Source of the DNA: Salvator merianae
Taxonomy: Eukaryota; Chordata; Lepidosauria; Squamata; Teiidae
Assembly (NCBI GenBank): GCA_003586115.2
Contig: QVOM02000034.1
Span: forward strand, 19,636,684-19,700,683
Direction of reading: 5' to 3'
DNA length: 64,000 nt
Shown here: positions 1 through 14,895 of the stretch, one piece after another
How positions within the stretch are numbered: the stretch's first letter is position 1
How the letters are laid out: each line of letters starts with the position of its first letter
Program-made: the position numbers and the translations under genes
The notes under the pieces: generated by a model
Told to the model about the DNA's origin: nothing
The model's input: the letters and a program-made list of their open reading frames with translations, nothing else
The model's database searches: none

Positions 1-2241
1 AGATGCTTTGCATATAAAAAATCCCAGGTTCTTGTATTTCCTGCTAGAGGAATCCAGAAAAGCACAGATGATCCTTCACCAACTAAATACAGTTTTGCCT
101 CTTAAAGCAATATAATCATACATCATTGTCTTTAATCTTTATCCAAGTTTACCTTTTGTGATTTTATATCATATGCCACCTTAGGTGTGGGTATGTGTAT
201 GCATAAACACGCATGTCTGCAAACACACCTTCCTATCTTCATTTGTTAAATGCACATTTGTGGATAATAATACTGCAAGTCAGCAATATACCGTAGGCAG
301 CTGCTTATCTCAAGCAATACATCCATCTTAAGAAGCAAATTCAAAAGACAGCATGGAAATCCAAGCATTTTGAGTGGATTTCCAACATAGTGGGGGGCAG
401 GAGTACCTGGGATATCAAGAAGTTGTAGCTCAGTAATATCAGGAGGGTTGTTGTTTTGTCAACCACATAACGGAGGAAAGACATCCACTTACCATTTGAT
501 ATCTGTGATCTCTGCCTAATTTATTACCCTGCCCCACTGTGATACTGTGCCAGATCCAGGGCAGAAATAAAGGACTCGTTTGATGAAAAAACATATCTTT
601 TATTAAGGAGGACTCACCGTTGGAACATAAAATTGCAAAAGCAACTCTCTTCCCAAGACTTCCTCAGATATAACCCAAGTCCCTCCCTCTCCCTTTGGAT
701 CAAAGCATCCCGATGTACGCCTTATCTCTTAGCAAAACATCACATAGTCATGCGGCGTCCTTGAAGTGCATGCCATAAAACACTAGCAGGAGCAGGAGAC
801 ATCTCAACCTTGTTTTAAACATCCCCACAGCTCCCCTTCCCTCCTGCTCCTACACAGCATGCACAACTACAATGGCTACTCATTGGTTACATAGGAAAAT
901 ATGAAGCAATACAGGATACGAGCATGCTGGGAGAATAACATGGCAAAAAGGAAACTGACACATCAGCTGTGGCTGTATTGTGGCTGAGCAGGCATTCATG
1001 AAGAAGGGACTTGATGCTCAAAAATGGTACAACTTTTTCAAAAGTCATGGTTTAAACTCTGCAAACTGTTCCCATCGTCTTCCAGATCTAGATTCCCAAA
1101 GGCGTCTCCATTTGGCTCCAATCATGATTTGCAGAAGTGGAAATGCACCCAAATGATAAATACTCATTGCTTTGGAGGCTGAAGCAATGCCAGCAGTGCT
1201 GCTGTGAAGCCAAATAGCTGGTCAAACTAATCAGCCCAGGTCCAGTTACATGAAGAACCTAAATTCTATTGGCACGGTGTACTGGCAGTTTAGCACCAAT
1301 TAGCGTGTTAAAATTCACTTACTCTCTAAGCCAATTTACTTGCCACTTGAAGTAATTAGCTCCATCTGTCTGAGTGAAGTGTTGGATGTGAGCTTGGATT
1401 TAGAGAGGAGGGGGGAAAAGTCACGATAACAGTTTGTGGATGCCCTGCTTGCAAGAGCCAATGTCACCAGCACTTCATGAAAAGAAACACTCAGGAAATT
1501 CTCCAGACACCCTAACATCTATTACAAGTTCCATCAAAGTACATAATTAGTATTGTGGCCCAGAGAGCTAAACACAGCACTGGGAATCAGAAATTTGTCA
1601 GGCTTAATCCCGACCTGACATTCTATTCCCTCAAGTTGAAATTTTCTTGATGCTTCAGGCCTAAAATTACGACCAGGTTTTGTCTTTGAGGTTCCACAAA
1701 GAAATGAAGAATGAATGTTCTTATATAGCTCCATCAACACTAAACCCCTCTTAACTTCTGTGATGTCAGAATGGATTCTGAGACATTCACCACAGGACCA
1801 AAACCAATAGGAGGTCCAAGATTGATCTCCTGACAGACTTAAAAAACACACAAAAAAAGTGTTGAAATGTAACCTCACAGAGGACTGCCAGAGTCTGAAA
1901 GCCAGTGAGCAAGGGATGAACGAGAGATGTTTAACTCTTTCCTGTCCAGGTTATTTTCCAGTCAAAATATCTTTCTAATCCCAGTTTCTGTTTGTTTAGC
2001 TGCAGAAAAAACAGAAACAGCTTCTTCTCCTCTGCAGAGCAAACAGTGTCTTGGGAGACAGTTTTTTTTTTTTGAGAAAACAAGGGGACAATTCAACAGC
2101 CCATCTTCTCCCTTGTAAACAAATTAATAGCTCTGCAGCAGGCAACATTTTATTTATTTTTGGAAAAAAAAACCAGTTATAGATTTCTTGGCTACACGGT
2201 TGCTTTGTGGACCACAGAAATAACATTTCTCCGCAACTCAT
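1..2241. other. Upstream non-coding DNA, no gene recognised
   Basis: I see no exon with good splice sites and no recognisable protein here. The stretch is AT-rich and contains short CA/TG-rich runs near 190-230, an AATAAA-containing segment near 565, and a T-run at about 2063-2073. The part around 540-880, an AATAAA-like block followed by a pyrimidine-rich segment, could be an old retroelement end, but I cannot identify a terminal repeat. Confidence 0.5.
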
Positions 2242-2244
2242 TTA

Positions 2245-2473
2245 GGCTTTGTCTGCACACAGTAAAACAAAACAAAAGGCTCAAAAGCAGCTTAGATATA
2301 GTTATGTCCTCAAACTAGTGCCTTAATCCACATTAAAGGTCAGAAAATATACTTCTAAAGTGCATTCTATGGCCTTTAATGTGGATTAGAGGTGGGATGG
2401 GAAAGCTAGTGTCTGCACGCTAACGCCTCTAAGCCTCTATTGATCTGCTTTTTTAATGTGCGTGAATGGATTC
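2245..2473. mobile_element. Short TIR transposon (MITE, group C)
   Basis: The start GGCTTTGTCTGCACACAG is preceded by TTA (2242-2244), and the probable right end is followed by TTA (2474-2476). Similar starts occur at 27970 and 43868. The terminal match is weak on the right side, so the right boundary is inferred mainly from the 3-bp duplication. Confidence 0.5.
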
Positions 2474-2476
2474 TTA

Positions 2477-3025
2477 GGCCATATTTGCACTAATGACTAT
2501 TATCCTGGGGCAAGGCAATCCACCCTGTCCTGGGATTAGCAACCCTTCCCAAGCTGGGACGGGTTGCTTCTGGCATGGGACAAGGCCAACTGCATTGGGA
2601 AGACCTGTCCCACATCAGCCCCCACACCAGCTCCAAAGCCCATGTCTTCTTTGGAGCTGGCATGAGGGACCTCCGAATGCTCCATAGTCCAGGAACAAAT
2701 TTCCTGGCCTTTGGAGCTCTTGGGGGCGGGGGGGGAACTCATTTTGGTGGTATACTTGTTGTATCACCACAAAAAGTCCCCTGTGGGATACCAGGCCATC
2801 CACACACTTCCATGGTCTGTACACTGCCCCTAGCATGGTAGTAGACCTCAGTGTTGAGGTCTATTGGTAAACCAGACTAGGGCACCATTTTGGGCTCCCT
2901 CACCCAGTCTATGCTCTGCCTTGTGCTAGGAGGGAGCAAGGCTTCCTGTAATCTGCCCTAGCGTGTGGAAGGGAGGTCTCTAGATTTCTTGCTATCTCAG
3001 GACAGTGTCCCATGCGGAACAGTCC
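2477..3025. mobile_element. TIR transposon (MITE, group G) with TTA target duplication
   Basis: It starts GGCCATATTTGCAC and ends with the inverse of GGACTGTTCCGCAT. TTA lies on both sides (2474-2476 and 3026-3028). Internal blocks, notably the segment around a 'tagacctc...gaggtcta' inverted motif near 2845, recur at about 4560 and 61310, so this is a dispersed family. It has no coding capacity. Confidence 0.6.
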
Positions 3026-3028
3026 TTA

Positions 3029-3252
3029 GTTTGTATTCGCATGTTACAACAACAACAGAAAGGTCAAAAGTGCCTTAGCGAGATAGCATGTGGCCCTTGT
3101 GTTCTCATCCCATCTCTAATCTGTCTTTTCTAGCCTAGAATGTTCCTGAGAGGAGGAGGGGTAAACTGGCATGTGAGCAATCCCACCTGTGAGCCATCTC
3201 CAAGGCTCCTCAGAGGATTTTTGTTGTTGTTTTACTGCATTTGAATGCAAAT
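3029..3252. mobile_element. Foldback MITE (group C) with AAC-repeat ends
   Basis: The left end (GTTTGTATTCGCATG followed by an AAC triplet run) is matched by its inverse at 3221-3252, a TTG triplet run followed by the complementary end. The element abuts the preceding MITE directly. Its interior resembles 28020-28130 and 43920-44010. Confidence 0.55.
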
Positions 3253-3359
3253 AAAAACGAGTTAGAATTCTCTTTTCAAAGACTGAAACGACAAATTCAT
3301 GAAGATGGTGGCAGTGAAGTCTGATGGGATACTAAATATCTTGGAAGCTTGCTATGGTC

Positions 3360-3462
3360 TTATTTTTAACCTGTTTGTCTTGCTTTTATCACTTGTACCC
3401 TACCCTGGAACCATTGGTTTTAGGGCAGGATATCAATGACAGTAAATAAATAAATACATGAT
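3360..3462 (+). mobile_element. Probable LINE 3' tail (L2-like)
   Basis: The text ends in a 'gggcaggatatcaatgacag' block followed by AAATAAATAAATA-type repeats, the usual 3' end of reptilian L2-type LINEs. The fragment is short and carries no coding remnant. Confidence 0.4.
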
Positions 3463-3615
3463 GGGAAATATCTGTAGCTCAAGGCTAATGTACTGGATTG
3501 TTGGAGATCTCTGAGCTGAATTTTCCATCTGCTGATTATTTGCTACCCAACTAGGAAGCATCCTCAGTACAAATAGTCACCTGTAACTGGGGATAGGCCT
3601 TTTTGCAGTCTCTTA

Positions 3616-4009
3616 GGCTGTTTTTGTACTTTCCACCTTAGAACAGGATAATCATCGTATTCACGAAGGTCAGCAGGATACCAGCATTCATGGTGTGAAT
3701 GTTGGTATCCTATTCTCAACCTTCACCATGACAGTGGCTGGGACGTATCTGCCCACTGCCATGGCGACCGGCAGTGCCGCGCAGCATGCAGGCACACACA
3801 GGCACGATTGCCCAATTCTGTGGGTGCAACTGCCACATGTTGCATATCAGTTCGTGGTCAAGCTGTGGAGCACAAATTAGTGCTCTGCAGCTGTCTGTGA
3901 TCAAGAGCAGTGATATGCTGCTCCTGGTCACGATGGCCTCCGCAAAGTGTGGAGGCACTTTGCTAGTGAGAGACCGTGACACTCCCTAGTTCAAAGTGTG
4001 AACAGGCCC
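3616..4009. mobile_element. PIF/Harbinger-like MITE (group A)
   Basis: The left end GGCTGTTTTTGTACTT is opposed by AAGTGTGAACAGGCCC on the right. Close to the left end is a decayed copy of the GAACAGGATAAT palindrome arm seen in full at 35315 and 60785. A 'gtgctctgcagctg' block and a CTAGTGAG...CACTC hairpin lie near the right end, as in the other group A copies. Confidence 0.65.
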
Positions 4010-4213
4010 CTGGTCAACTTGTATTCTTTGCCCTTGTTTTTCTTGCAGTTTGTTCTTTGTTATGTTGATGTACTAATCTCACCTTTTTAATAAAGAGTTG
4101 GTCAACAATTATCAGATTCTATTTTAGAATACTGTGAAAATATAAGACCAAAATTGGAAATGAATGGCATGTTTGTAAAAAGATAAATATTCAAAATATT
4201 TACTCCAGTTATT

Positions 4214-4649
4214 GGGCCATTTCATACTATTGTGCTGTGATCAGGACTAGTGGTTCTGGACCAGTGAGGCCCACTAGTTCAGATCATGGTATTGCATGGT
4301 TTGGAACAGTGCTGTCTGCATGATGGCATTGGCATAGTTCAGCTCCTGCACCATCCCAAAGATTGCATGACCCTTGGGGCCAGGCTCCAAGGGCTTCAAA
4401 AGACTAGGAACAAAATTTCCCAGCCCCAGAGCCCCTGGGGAACCCATTTTGGCAGCCTGCTTTGGTGTGCTGCCAATTTGGGTCTACAATAGTCTGGAAA
4501 ATGGAGGCATGTCTTCTGAATGCTTCCCTGTTCCAGACTAGGCCGTGATGGTACACCAGTAGACCTCGATATTGAGATCTACTGGTGATCCAGATCAAAG
4601 ACCTTAGTGCACTTGCTGATAAGGAATACTAGCAAGTGCAGAAAGGCCC
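4214..4649. mobile_element. TIR transposon (MITE, group G)
   Basis: It is bounded by GGGCCATTTCATACT and AGTGCAGAAAGGCCC. It shares with 2477-3025 the segment 'aatttcc(ca/tg)gcc...gagc(c/t)c' and the inverted 'tagacctc/gagatcta' motif near the right end. Confidence 0.5.
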
Positions 4650-5832
4650 ACTGTAGTAAAATGTCCTAATTAATGTCAGTTGTAGAAGGTTGTAGTCTAA
4701 GCTGCTGTCACTTGCACTGTATGCCTGCTGAAGCCTCCTCTTCTGCACAACTCTTAGAAGAGGCCTGTGGAGGGGTGGTAGGAAGCACTATCAGTATTCT
4801 TTCAACTGCTCTGCCAGTAAAGTGCTCTAACTAGTATTCATGGTGGGATGATTACTGGATGAGTGCAGGGTTATGCAGGAGACCCTAAATTCTTCTAGCA
4901 TTTGCTTGGCACCATTATGGAGTCTAAGGATGTGTTCAGACTAGCGATTTTTAAAACTGCCTGAATAAAAGGAGCAAATAATTCCTGGGCATACAGAAAA
5001 AAACCCTTCGAAACGTAGTTACCCATTGAGCTGATTCAACAGCTTCAACAGACAAGAAGGTACCAAGCCTGCAAACGGTGCTGCTCACTGATTGGCCACT
5101 GGGTATGAAATTCCCACCTCTCTGCTGAAGCAGTTTCCAACTCCTTAACTGCCAGGGTTTTTTGTTTGCAAAAGAAACTTCTGAAACTCAAGTTTCTCTC
5201 TCTCCCCACTTCTCATTATTATACAAAGTCTAGTGTGCTTTTTAAATACAGAAGGCAGGATAGGAATTATTTTTTAGTCACACTTTCAGCTTCCTTCAAT
5301 CTTCAAAAGTTCCCAGTGCTGGCAAGAGCTCGGAATATGGCAGTCTTTCCTGCATTGACCAAAGGGTGGGGTGGGGGAGGGGAGGAGAGAGAGAGAGAGA
5401 GGGAGAGAATGTATCCTAAAAATTGTTCAGATTTCCATAAAATATTTCATTTCATTTCCATTTTAATAATACATCAAAATATTGTAATAGTACATTATAG
5501 AACCAAATATTATACAGGACATTACATTACAGAATAACAGGAAACCTTAAATAAGATAGAATAGTCAAATGATGAGTCTGACAAAAGGGGCCCAGTCCTG
5601 CAAAGAAGCACTCCTCCAGGGTAACAGTGCCCAGCCAGGCAGGAGAGGCAGTCAAAGGGCAGGGTGGTCTAGGTTGCCACCACTGAACTGCCCTCTGGAA
5701 CGATGACACAGTTCTCTTTTTAGTTGACGATGGCTCTTGTCCTCCCATTCTCATGTGTTTTCCATGGAGGTGCAGAGAGAAGGCAGGACAGCAGCGATAG
5801 GTAGGGCGTCTGGTGCTGATGATTGAAACACT
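4650..5832. other. Non-coding stretch with a short (GA)n microsatellite
   Basis: No exon or full repeat is recognised. A (GA)n microsatellite lies at about 5385-5408 within a purine-rich stretch. The long open frame across 5166-5537 has no family features and runs through this low-complexity tract. Confidence 0.5.
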
Positions 5833-6346
5833 GGGCCTGTTCACACTTTGTGAGAGGAACATTCCTGTCCACTCACTAGTAAGGTGCATTTGCACCTGCA
5901 AATGGAGTCAGCGGTCTTGAAGCTCACCGAAGCCCACCTGATGTTCACCTGAAGCCAAATAGGGCTGGTGAAGTAAATTGCAGTCTGGAAGCTGACTAGC
6001 GCAATCAGGTGTGGATGAGGGGAGCTGCCTTCGCACTACTTCTGGGTTTGAAATAGTGACGGGGAGGGGCCGGAGGGGCTGTGCAGGCACTGTCCAACGC
6101 TTCACAACCCGGTTTGCACTTTCAGCTTCGGAACCCTACTGCCATTTCAAAGACAACTTTGAAAGGAGCTGCTCTGGCTTCAGAAACAGCTCCCTAGCTG
6201 TTTCCCATTCGCACTGCTCCCCCTGCTGGTCAGTTCGCAAACTGTTCCATTGCTGACAAGTGCAAATACTCATCAGCATACCTGATCCTGGCTGGCCTGA
6301 ACCCTGCTAATTAGTATGTTCTACTCTCCTCAGTGTGAAAACACCC
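5833..6346. mobile_element. Harbinger-like MITE (group A2, long form)
   Basis: It starts GGGCCTGTTCACACTT and ends AGTGTGAAAACACCC. The interior (a 'cccacctgatg' block near 5936 and a GC-rich centre near 6060) is shared, partly in reverse orientation, with 20078-20220 and 23168-23808. No transposase is visible. Confidence 0.65.
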
Positions 6347-6714
6347 TCTGTTGAAATGGCAACCCCGCCTGACCCCACACAAGCTGCTGGGCTAAATAAC
6401 ATTGAAGACAGGGATGGGAGAGCATAGGTCATGCAAACAACCTGCTGAAGTTTCAGAGATCCAGACAAGTGATCAGTCTATTTTTCATAATTAGATGGTG
6501 AGTGATTGGTTACAGCCTGAATGGCTATTCAACAGCAGCACTACCAGACTGCCACCGTCCAGATGGCAAGATGCAGTGCAGGATAGAAGCAAGATCCCTC
6601 AATTGCCTCTTGCCACCCCCTGCCAGGTGCAAGGAGCAATCCCAGGCTTACCTGGTGAACATTTTCTGAGATCAGTTTGAGAGGAAGAAGCCAGCCAAGT
6701 GCTCCTCTACTTCC

Positions 6715-7520
6715 ATTTATTTATTAAATTTATTTAAGACTTTCTTATACCAGTTTCCATTTAAAAAAAAATCAAAGTGGCTTATAAAGCATTAAAAACA
6801 AGGGTAAAAACAGAGTAAAAACAGCAGTTAAAGCGCAATAAAAATTGAGTGGGCCGGGGGAGAAACAAACTTTCACATAGGCAATGCCTGTGTAAAAAGA
6901 TATGTCTTGTCTTTAATAGGCATGTGTAAGTTGTAAGTGCAGGCACATCACAAACAGCAGAGGGGAGGACATTTCAAAGGGAAGGTGCTACCACTGAGAA
7001 GGCCTGTCTGTGAGGCATTGTAAGATGGCATTCTGTACTACATGGAACCCACAGTAAGACCTCTCCGGATGATCTCAGGGCTCTTCCAGGGTTATAACAG
7101 GCAAGGCGTTCTGTAAGGTACCATGGTCCCAAGTTGTTTAGGGCTTTGCATGCCAAGCATAGATCTTTGAACCTGGCCTGGGAGCTAACTGGGAACCAGT
7201 GCAATTGTTGAAGCACAGGTGTGATGTGCACCCAAGCTGGTACCCCACTCAGTTACTTGGCTGCCACATTTTGCACCAATCGTAGCTTCCAGAGCAGATG
7301 CAAGGGTAGCCCTACAAAGAATGCATTACAATAGTCTAAACATGAGTTTACCAAGACATGAATAACAGTGGCTCGGCTATTCCTGTCCAGGTAAGGGTGA
7401 AGGTGGTATACCAGTGACAGGTACTCCTGACCACAAAGGTTGATTGTTCTCACGCACTTGGCTATCTTCCAGTAGCCGCAGTAGAGCTGATTCCAGAAGG
7501 TGCCTGTCAGGCCTCAAAGT
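6715..7520 (-). mobile_element. L2-like LINE, 3' part of the reverse transcriptase frame, decayed
   Basis: Read on the minus strand, two broken frames carry the typical C-terminal signature of vertebrate L2-type elements: around 7380-7255 the pattern 'VLVNSCLDYCNAFFVGLP' with a following 'LRLVQN-AA', and around 7230-6975 'ITPVLQQLHWFPV' with 'FKDLCLACKALN'. The order is correct, with a frameshift and stop between them. The 3' end (about 6715-6800) has the 'ataaattta' tail and a 'cactttgat' region. This is a dead copy; the left and right limits are approximate. Confidence 0.8.
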
Positions 7521-8515
7521 GGGCCTGGGGTTGCTCCTTGCATATGATGGTGTCCTGCTCTTTTTTCCCCACTGGGTAACTTGCGCATACAGTTGGAATA
7601 ATTTCTTCCCCATTTTCTGAACTTTACTTTCCTATCGAGAAAGCAAAAGTTAAACTCCCATTTACTCGTTATCAGCACGGAAAAGGAGTACCGGGTAGGT
7701 AGGGGTGGGGGTGGGGATGGGGGTGGACCTGAGCATGTTCCACTCTATTACCTCCATTAACTTTCTGAATGCCCTGGAACCTTTGCATGCAATGCTAGAA
7801 AAACTAATTAGGGCAATAAAGCATGATGATTTTTGTCAGGAGCACTCAGAGATAGGGAATGTGACTTTTTAAACTTCCACTTTATTGTTTTTTATGCATG
7901 CACATTAGCCAGTGAGTTTCTTGCCATCTTTTCTCAGATTCTGTAATGAGAAATTACTTTGCAGTCAAGAAAAGAAGTGTGCGGCTGGCAGCCAAAGAGA
8001 AATCATAAGAAAGGGGGAACAAATGAGTTATCGCAACAGCGTGGTTGGCCAGTAAAAGCGCTGCGTGCAGCATTCCACCAAAGCTGGTAGCTCTGTACTC
8101 GAGTCCATTTTCCTTTCCTCCTTCATACATGCTTAATTCAGGATAGATTAATATGCTTATAGTCCATTACATTCAGTGGAGTCCATTTTTGAGTGGATTT
8201 GCATACAGTTGCAGCTGCAGCTATGTCTCACCTATCATTAACACTATGTTTTCTGATTGCTTCTCCTACTTTCTTTTAATTGCTTTGCCTTCCACCTTAC
8301 CAGAAATAACAGGTACCAGTCACTGCTGTGTTTCATGGTAAGATGAATTCTTCTTCATTTCCTGAAAAGCATTGCTTATTTCTGTTAATTTCTATTCCAT
8401 ATATCTTTCCTGGCAGTGCATTTATAGGTTTGGGAATAAAGAAGTTCTTTTACATTAAAAGTTGTTTCTGTTCCTGGAAACTACTGTGTTATACAAACCG
8501 CATTGGAAGATCTGG
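7521..8515. other. Non-coding stretch
   Basis: No exon is supported. It contains a G-rich run near 7695-7725. Short open frames at 8153-8576 encode hydrophobic low-complexity peptides with no family features. Confidence 0.45.
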
Positions 8516-8652
8516 ACTGCATCCAGATGTCACTTACTTATTCTGCTATGTTTGGATATTCTGGAATAAAGCATAAATATTCCGGAATATCCATGCTTTG
8601 TTCCAGAAAATCCAGATATAATGGAATAAGTAAGTGACATCTAGATGTGGTC
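8516..8652. mobile_element. Foldback MITE (group D)
   Basis: Two arms of about 60 bp are inverted around a centre near 8580. The left arm carries 'catccagatgtcacttact' and the right arm its near complement ending 'gtgacatctagatg'. A shorter relative lies at 45810-45888. The element is non-coding. Confidence 0.7.
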
Positions 8653-9925
8653 TTATCACTAGTTTCCATATCTACTGCCTATCCATGGTCAGCAACAATT
8701 TTTTATGACAGTTCTGTGCAGTGTACTATGCAAAGAAGCTTGTACTTTGTGACTTTGTATGAGGCAAGATCTGCCTGGCTTCTTTGAGCCGTGCCGAAAG
8801 AATGCAGTGACTGCACATTGCTGTGCACTAAAAGAGGGTTGGGAGAGCAATGCAGTGTGGGAGATTGCAAGACATTGATGCCTGACCTCATCCTGGGGGT
8901 GCAATATGCTCCTGAGAGTGCTTCTTCTGCAGAGCTGTAGATCTAATCTGCAAAAGGCAGTGTAGGCCGGGCTCAGTCCAGTGGGGCCAGCGTGAAGCTG
9001 TTGGATCAACCTACCTGCCTGACCTTTGACATGAAGTGCCAAAAGCAGCACACTTTTAGAGCCATTTCTAATGCTTCACATCATGACCAGACGGACACTT
9101 CAGCACCAGGGAACTTTTATTCTCTGGTCTCGAAGGTCACATGGGCTCGGACATTTAGGCCATGCAGACATCCTTTCACCTTGCTTCATTTCCATGTAGA
9201 TCTTTCATGAGTGAAACCATGCTAACTGCAACTGTTAAATGAGGAATGACTGGACTGTTATGACCATACTGTTTTCAAGCTCACTAATTAGTATTGTTTG
9301 CACCAGGCATTTCCCATCAGCTATAGACAGCATCTGGGGTCTGAGACCATGGGAGTGTAAGACAACCTGTGGCCTTAAATTCCAACTGTGTCATTCCTTA
9401 TCATTGATAAGGCTGCTGGGAGTTAAGAATACAGCCCCAAATGGTTTCTCACTCTTTGACTATTTTTATTTCTTTTAAATTTCATGAGATGATAGTTTTT
9501 CTTTGTCTGTAGAACTATGTGATCTGTATGGACCTTCATCTGTACCTGCTTTGTTTATTAGTTCCAATTAAGCTACAAATTTTTTATTAATATTTTTTTC
9601 AGGGTACATAAATATACATTTAACCCAAAGGAAAAATTTATAGATTAACATTATTTACATATTGACTTCCTCCTTCTTCAAAAGTTTCTTCTATGTTTCA
9701 TATTTCATGCCCTTTGTGTTTTCTAGATTCTTTTCTTCTACCAATCTGCCTTTTTTCCTCTTTACTTTTCAAATCCAGCAATAACAAGTTCTTTTTCTAA
9801 TTCTTGTAGAAAGTCAATAAAGGTTTCCAGTTTTTATAAAACTTATCAACAGTCTTGTTTCTCAACAAATTATGCTGCAATTTTTAAAAGAAAATGCTCT
9901 AGGCAGCATGACACACAAGAAAAAG
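8653..9925. other. Non-coding stretch
   Basis: No gene or full repeat is identified. The last 400 bases are T/A-rich with several homopolymer runs. Confidence 0.45.
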
Positions 9926-9974
9926 AAAGGAAGGAAGGAAGGAAGGAAGGAAGGAAGGAAGGAAGGAAGGAAGG
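9926..9974 (+). repeat. (AAGG)n microsatellite
   Basis: About twelve uninterrupted AAGG units abut the 5' truncation point of the CR1 element that follows. Confidence 0.95.
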
Positions 9975-9977
9975 CAG

Positions 9978-13156
<3,179 letters not shown>

Positions 13157-13685
13157 CTTCTCACACTAGACTACTTTGGTCCAGAATAGGCAACCCATCC
13201 CACCTTAGGATGGTTTGCCAGTGGGCTGGGGATAAGACTGTCTGCATTCCAGACAGCCTATACCAGCTCAGGCCTGAGCACTGGATTTGAAGGCTGTGTT
13301 CAGCATTCATTTTGTTCCCAGTCTTTGACATCTCTGGCCAAACCCTTTTTGGTTGCATGTTGACTTTCAATGCCACTTCCAGTGGTGTTTTCATGTGCGC
13401 CACTAAAAAGAGCCCTCCATGGTATATCAGACCATGGGGGCATGCTTTCCACATAGCTTTTGTGGTCCAGTTTACCAACAATGATCCAGTTGTGGACCAC
13501 TTCTTTCAGGTACACTGGTAGACTGGAATAGGGTGCCAAAATGGCACCCTGTCCTTGTCCATCACTTCATCTGGTGTGGAAAAAGTGTTCCAAAGGGTGG
13601 GAGGCTCTGGTGATCTGCTCTAGCATGTGGATGGTAGAGGCCTAGACCAGAACATGGTCTGGTCTATCAGCCAGTGCAGAAAGGA
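13157..13685. mobile_element. TIR transposon (MITE, group G) abutting the CR1 tail
   Basis: It begins CTTCTCACACTAGAC directly after TAA at the CR1 tail and ends CAGTGCAGAAAGGAC followed by TAA (13686-13688). The interior shares 'ggtatatcaga...' and 'gccaaaatggcaccct' segments with the other group G copies. The few terminal G/C bases on the left appear lost. Confidence 0.5.
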
Positions 13686-13688
13686 CTA

Positions 13689-14129
13689 AAGAAAAAACAG
13701 GATCTAGTAGTTTTACTTTGAAAAATGCTCCCTTTACTAGTTCCAGATTTGCAGATTAGCAGGCAAATATATTAGGAAGCCATGGCCTTGTGCATCTTCC
13801 TCACAGTTCTCATTGTAAGAGGAGAAGTATAGGAGGAGGATGGAGAGCATTTTGGGATGAAGAAGGGGGACATAACTAGCTTTGTGGAAAGATATTACTA
13901 GACAAAATACTGCTTTCTACAATAGTAATGCCTAGAGACTGAGGAAGTTCTCTTTTGTGGTGGCTAGAGCTTGTGTTTCTAAGCCTCTAGAGCTATGGAT
14001 TGTGGCAGCTGCATTCAAAGAGAGGTAGAGAAAGATGGACAATCTCTAGATTTGAAATCTCATTGGGCTTGGCTTTCACCACTTCTCATCATTGGTTATG
14101 CTGATTGCTACTGAGGCAGCATTAAAAAA
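13689..14129. other. Non-coding stretch
   Basis: No exon, RNA gene or clear repeat is recognised. Confidence 0.45.
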
Positions 14130-14700
14130 TGTAGCCATATTAGTCTGGATCAGTAAGCAAGGGGGTCTAGTAGCACCTTAGAGACTATGGGCCTGTTCAC
14201 ACTTGCCAGCATAGAATGGTATAATTATACCATTCTACGTTGGAACAGACCTGCAGCATGGTGGCCATCCATATTGTGAGGACTGGAACAGCCTGAAACC
14301 TGGCTTCCAGCACTCACAGTGCAAATGCTGGCCTGCCTGCCATGATAGTGGCCATGGAAATGTCCAGCTGCTGCCATGGTGACTGGGGATGCAGTGCACA
14401 ACTGTGCAGCCATGGCGACATTTCAGCCTGCAGTGTACACACCTGGAAGCCGGTGCAAATGCTGCTGACCAGGAGCAGTACAGCTGCTCTTAGTACAGCT
14501 GTGGATAGCGATTTATCTGTCCACAGCTAGTAGTGTTTGGGAGTGTCTGCAGATGCTCCTGAATGCTGGGGCCTCCACAAAGTGTGGATTCACTTTCCTA
14601 GTGAGCGTCCAGACACTCACTAGCACCAAAGTGCGCACAGCCCCTAAGACAGAGAAAGAAGTTGGTAGCATGAGCTTCCATAGACAAAGCCTACTTCATT
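14130..14700 (+). mobile_element. Dispersed reptile repeat interrupted by a MITE
   Basis: 14130-14188 ('gtagccatattagtctggat', 'tagtagcaccttagagacta') continues at 14645-14700 ('gagcttccatagacaaagcc'). Together they form one repeat unit of a kind common in reptile genomes, split by the 456-bp element at 14189-14644. I recognise the sequence type but not its formal family name. Confidence 0.6.
14189..14644. mobile_element. Harbinger-like MITE (group A) with a palindromic subterminal block
   Basis: The TIR pair is GGGCCTGTTCACACTTG and the inverse of GGGGCTGTGCGCACTTTG. A perfect 26-bp palindrome with centre AATT lies at about 14211-14236. The flanks are TAT on the left and TAA on the right, near-identical 3-bp duplications. 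Its insertion splits an older repeat, which fixes both ends independently. Confidence 0.75.
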
Positions 14701-14895
14701 GGGCCTTTCTGCACTTACCTTAGATCCACATTACAAAGAGGTTCAGGGGCTTTCCTTCTGCACATTAGTGCAGAATAAGGAAAGCCCTGCCACTGCTAAT
14801 ACTTGCTATCGGTACAAGACAAGTGTTGTGGATCTGGAGAACCTAGATCCAGATCACTGGCAGACCTCAATGTCACAAAAAAACATTCAAGACAG
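14701..14895. mobile_element. Probable MITE, left end only
   Basis: It starts GGGCCTTTCTGCACTTACC, the same terminus as group B elements, right after the older repeat. I could not find the matching right end. Confidence 0.35.
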
